From Trichostrongylus colubriformis (lineage: Eukaryota; Nematoda; Chromadorea; Rhabditida; Trichostrongylidae), in assembly GCA_963978905.1 (NCBI GenBank), contig OZ022257.1, positions 15,457,664-15,521,663 on the forward strand: 64,000 nt of DNA. The letters are read 5' to 3'. Positions 61,483 to 64,000 of the stretch are shown here, in pieces. The stretch's first letter is position 1, and every line of letters begins with the position of its first letter. The notes under the pieces are model-generated. The model was not told the origin of the DNA and did not search any database. It saw only the letters and a program-made list of their open reading frames with translations. The position numbers were made by a program, and so were the translations under genes.

Positions 61483-63556
61483 ATGCAGGAAGGCACGAGT
61501 ACTGACGGAAATGAACGCATAGTGTTCGTTAAAAGGCCGGGTATTATTATTTTGCAGTAATTCTGATTTTTAATGTGGTAAAAAATATAAGTGAAGTTAA
61601 GCACTCCTCTATTCAGGAGAAAATTCGCCTCCGTCCGTTGACTGTTTTCACTGCGAAAGCTGTCATGATCCCACCGCTTCTGACCTTGGGCCCGGACAGT
61701 GCCTTGTGCGTACATTATACCTTTCAGTAGATCCGGCACAGGTGAGCAGTTCAAATCTTGGCTTGCGTAATATCTCGCAAGTCGTTTGCTCTTTGTTTCT
61801 TTGCGCTTTTCGCTCGTCGCAGCGGCAACACTGCTTCACACCCAATCTGTCACGGTTCGCATCTTCTATTGCGATTTTTGCTTTTGAAACGGGCGTCATC
61901 ACTACTAGCTGTGTTAAGTTACCAAGGAATAGTATGCTTGGGTGTCGAACACTGCATAGGTTAAAACTTTATGCTCATATGGCGGTCTTTCAAGAAGTCA
62001 GTAAAATATATTCGATTTATATCAGTATCGGTACATAACTTCTGTTTTGGAATCTGTTCTGGTTAGTGTTTCTGCCCAGTAGCTGTAATTTTTGCATCCT
62101 TATACACCCACACTTCAGCTTATTCGTAGCCGTTGGCTGTCTCTAAGCAAGAGATGTCATGGTTCTGGGGTGAACGACGACAGTAGTCCTCGTGGATTTG
62201 TTTCACCTTTCATTTTACAGAGATGTCGCATGAATTCGTCTACTGGAGTGGATTACCTGGCTCCCTACGAGCCCGGCGAGTTGGTGGATGGATTGGAAGG
62301 GGTTGGCGTTGTAGAAGTGCGTCGAACCTTTTGAAAGTTAATTTTTCATAGTAGAAGAACTTCGTAGTTCAGATTACTGGAGAAAACAGTAGCCTCATGT
62401 CTGGTGATATAGTCACTTCCTGTGCTCACTTATGGCCGTGGACGAAAAGATTCATTGCGGATTGCAGCGATCTTGTGAAGGTCAGACATTACACAGCAAC
62501 ATGTGCGCCGACTTTTAAAGTTCCCTGAGACAAGGTGTCATGTCTGTTTTCGTTCGACTTTTTGGTAATTTATGATTCAGGTGCACCTTCCTGATGGGTT
62601 CTCTCCTTCTGTTATTCTATCTTGTGTGGGGATATCTGGAATGACTTCTCTCCTTGGTATCAGAAAAAAAGTGGGTAATACTGCATTATTCGTTGCAGTA
62701 GTGGTATGCGCAGAATAAACTTCCATGTTGTCCTTCCAGGCAGCGATTGATAGATCTCGCCCTCAGACCATAGTAATATCAGGCGCTGCTGGTAGTTGTG
62801 GCACTTTAGCAGGCCAGGTGCTTCCTATTATTTAATCATGGTTTGGTTGCTTTCTCAGTGTTAAATCAAAAATTCAATAATGTGCTAAGCTGGAAGTTCA
62901 GATTGCTCGACTCGAGGGTTGCACTCGTGTTATCGGAATTTGCGGCACTGAAGAAAAATGCAGAATTCTGGTATGTGTATTTCAGCTCTCCCTATTTTCA
63001 GCCAGATTAATTTTGCTGATTCTCCGTAAAGAATATTGTGTGCTTTATTTTCGAAACCATTTCGCTAATAGGTCTCTGAGTTTGGATTCGATGGAGCCAT
63101 TAATTATCGAGCAGAAGCCATATCCGATGCTTTGTCTTCTTTGGCTCCCGATGGTGTCGACATTTATTTTGATAACGTTGGAGGATTCATTAGCGATGCT
63201 GTAATTCAGAATGTTAGAAAACATTTCTGTGTGATGATATATGCGAAGAAATTCACGAAAAGTCTTTTATTTTGTCTTTTAGATGAACCATGGAGGTCGC
63301 ATAGTTTTGTGTGGTCAAATTTCTGTTTATAACACCGACTTACCCTATCCTCCACCTATTCCTGAGCAGACCGCTGAAATAATCCGCTCGAAGAACATCC
63401 AAAGGTACCTGTCTCAGTGTCCTTGTCTCACCTTTTTACCTTGTAGCCTTCAATTTTCTTCTTTACAGGGATCGATTCGTAGTGTTGGCATATAAGGATG
63501 AAATGGATGCTGCCGTGGCTCAGCTATCGCAGTGGTTACAGGAAAACAAACTTAAG
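61483..63556 (+). CDS. PTGR2: Prostaglandin reductase 2-like NADPH oxidoreductase (3' end beyond window)
   Basis: A zinc-independent MDR-family enzyme. PTGR2 reduces the C13 double bond of 15-keto-prostaglandins with NADPH in the cytosol; substrate in this worm is inference. Exons: 61483-61540, 61617-61741, 62221-62316, 62373-62480, 62581-62670, 62740-62817, 62902-62970, 63072-63212, 63283-63404, 63469-63556, all phase-consistent, giving 325 residues; about 25-35 more should follow outside or late in the window. Conserved blocks: [19 protein letters not shown], cofactor-binding [45 protein letters not shown], the proline loop YPPPIPEQ and [12 protein letters not shown]. The N-terminal linker between KRPG and LGPGQ is diverged and cysteine-rich (CFHCESC). 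The start chosen is the Met just before [10 protein letters not shown], which aligns with the human N-terminus, but an in-frame extension upstream is possible. Confidence 0.93.
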
Positions 63557-63738
63557 GTAAGTTTTTGGTGCGTAGTCATTTTCACAACATTGTCAAGTAG
63601 GAAGGTTGATTTTCGTGTCTTAGAAAAACGAGTGACAGCTCGCATAGGTGGGACTCTCTTTGATATTTATGAATATATTGTCATTACATACTTTTGCTTA
63701 GTTCTTCCTTTGAATTGTGTGATGTCATCAACTGGCGC

Positions 63739-64000
63739 ACATCACCTGTATCACCTGTCGTTCTGTTGCTCATCGAGACGAGCAGGCGCCAGCAATGTCT
63801 CTATTCGTCCCTGTTACGAGCCAGAGTAGTCCAGTGAACCCTTCTGGCTCCAGGGGCATGCAGCCTGTCGTTTTATTCGCGCAGAGCTTTCGTGCAGAAG
63901 TCTGACCATCGCGCCGGCGAACGTCCAGGTGTATGCTTGACGTCCTGAGGGATCCGGTCGGCAACCGCTCTGGTCCAACGGTCATCGCCATGTCGCATGA
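63739..64000 (-). mobile_element. 3' end of a dead RTE-type LINE
   Basis: On the minus strand the frame from 63999 reads MRHGDDRWTRAVADRIPQDV, TPGRSPARWSDFCTKALRE, a TAA, then VHWTTLARNRDE, a TAG, and CWRLL. This is the familiar C-terminus after the reverse transcriptase of nematode RTE elements, where the pattern GRP.TRWSDFF.KAL and HW.TLARDRDEWR is common. Just after it comes the repeated tail ACAGGTGATACAGGTGAT (complement at 63741-63759); short tandem repeats at the 3' end are typical of RTE. Two in-frame stops show it is dead. Its 5' part is outside the window. It sits in the last PTGR2 intron or just beyond the gene. Confidence 0.8.

Noticed and set aside
61617..61733. Alternative frame in the second reductase exon ([16 protein letters not shown])
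   Set aside because: It is open and phase-compatible with the upstream unknown exon, but ends in a stop and conflicts with the conserved [10 protein letters not shown] frame.

Overview
The window looks like nuclear DNA of a parasitic nematode, most likely a strongylid (clade V). Coding exons are short (60-210 bp) and end in Caenorhabditis-like TTTCAG acceptors. The encoded proteins are typical animal ones. Introns are often several kilobases long and full of small palindromic DNA elements. There are no bacterial operons, rRNA, CRISPR arrays or convincing tRNAs. I assigned species level by eye only.

Layout. (1) 1-23388, plus strand: the 3' three quarters of a calsyntenin gene (casy-1): end of the cadherin/linker part, laminin-G-like domain, single transmembrane helix and an acidic tail with two kinesin-light-chain-type WDD motifs. 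Its N-terminal cadherin repeats lie before the window. Its introns hold three copies of a ~420 bp foldback element, a mariner-type non-autonomous element, several hairpins and an antisense coding-like relic. (2) 23389-34317: gene-poor and repeat-rich, with a 1.5 kb long-inverted-repeat element, a higher-order tandem repeat, and a small TIR element carrying a 48 bp fragment of another repeat between 11 bp duplications. (3) 34319-39419, plus: a two-exon gene for a small (~77 aa) secreted protein I do not recognise, probably trans-spliced. (4) 39948-42533, minus: F-actin capping protein beta (cap-2), convergent with the previous gene; one intron appears to use a GC donor. (5) 42534-51324: intergenic, mostly featureless. 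(6) 51382-55702, plus: a complete 17-exon GMP synthase (gmps-1). (7) 55703-60213: intergenic, with a perfect 76 bp palindrome and a 250 bp TIR element. (8) 60214-63556 onward, plus: two or three exons of an unrecognised protein that lead, possibly in one continuous frame, into a prostaglandin reductase 2-like oxidoreductase whose last exon lies beyond the window. (9) 63739-64000, minus: the 3' end of a dead RTE-type LINE.

The genes are not a pathway unit. They are ordinary housekeeping and neuronal genes (adhesion/transport, actin capping, purine synthesis, lipid-carbonyl reduction). Exon boundaries were set by matching remembered family sequences, keeping reading phase across every junction, and requiring GT/AG (or one GC/AG) ends. 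The four recognised gene models are therefore much better supported than the repeat boundaries, which are approximate.
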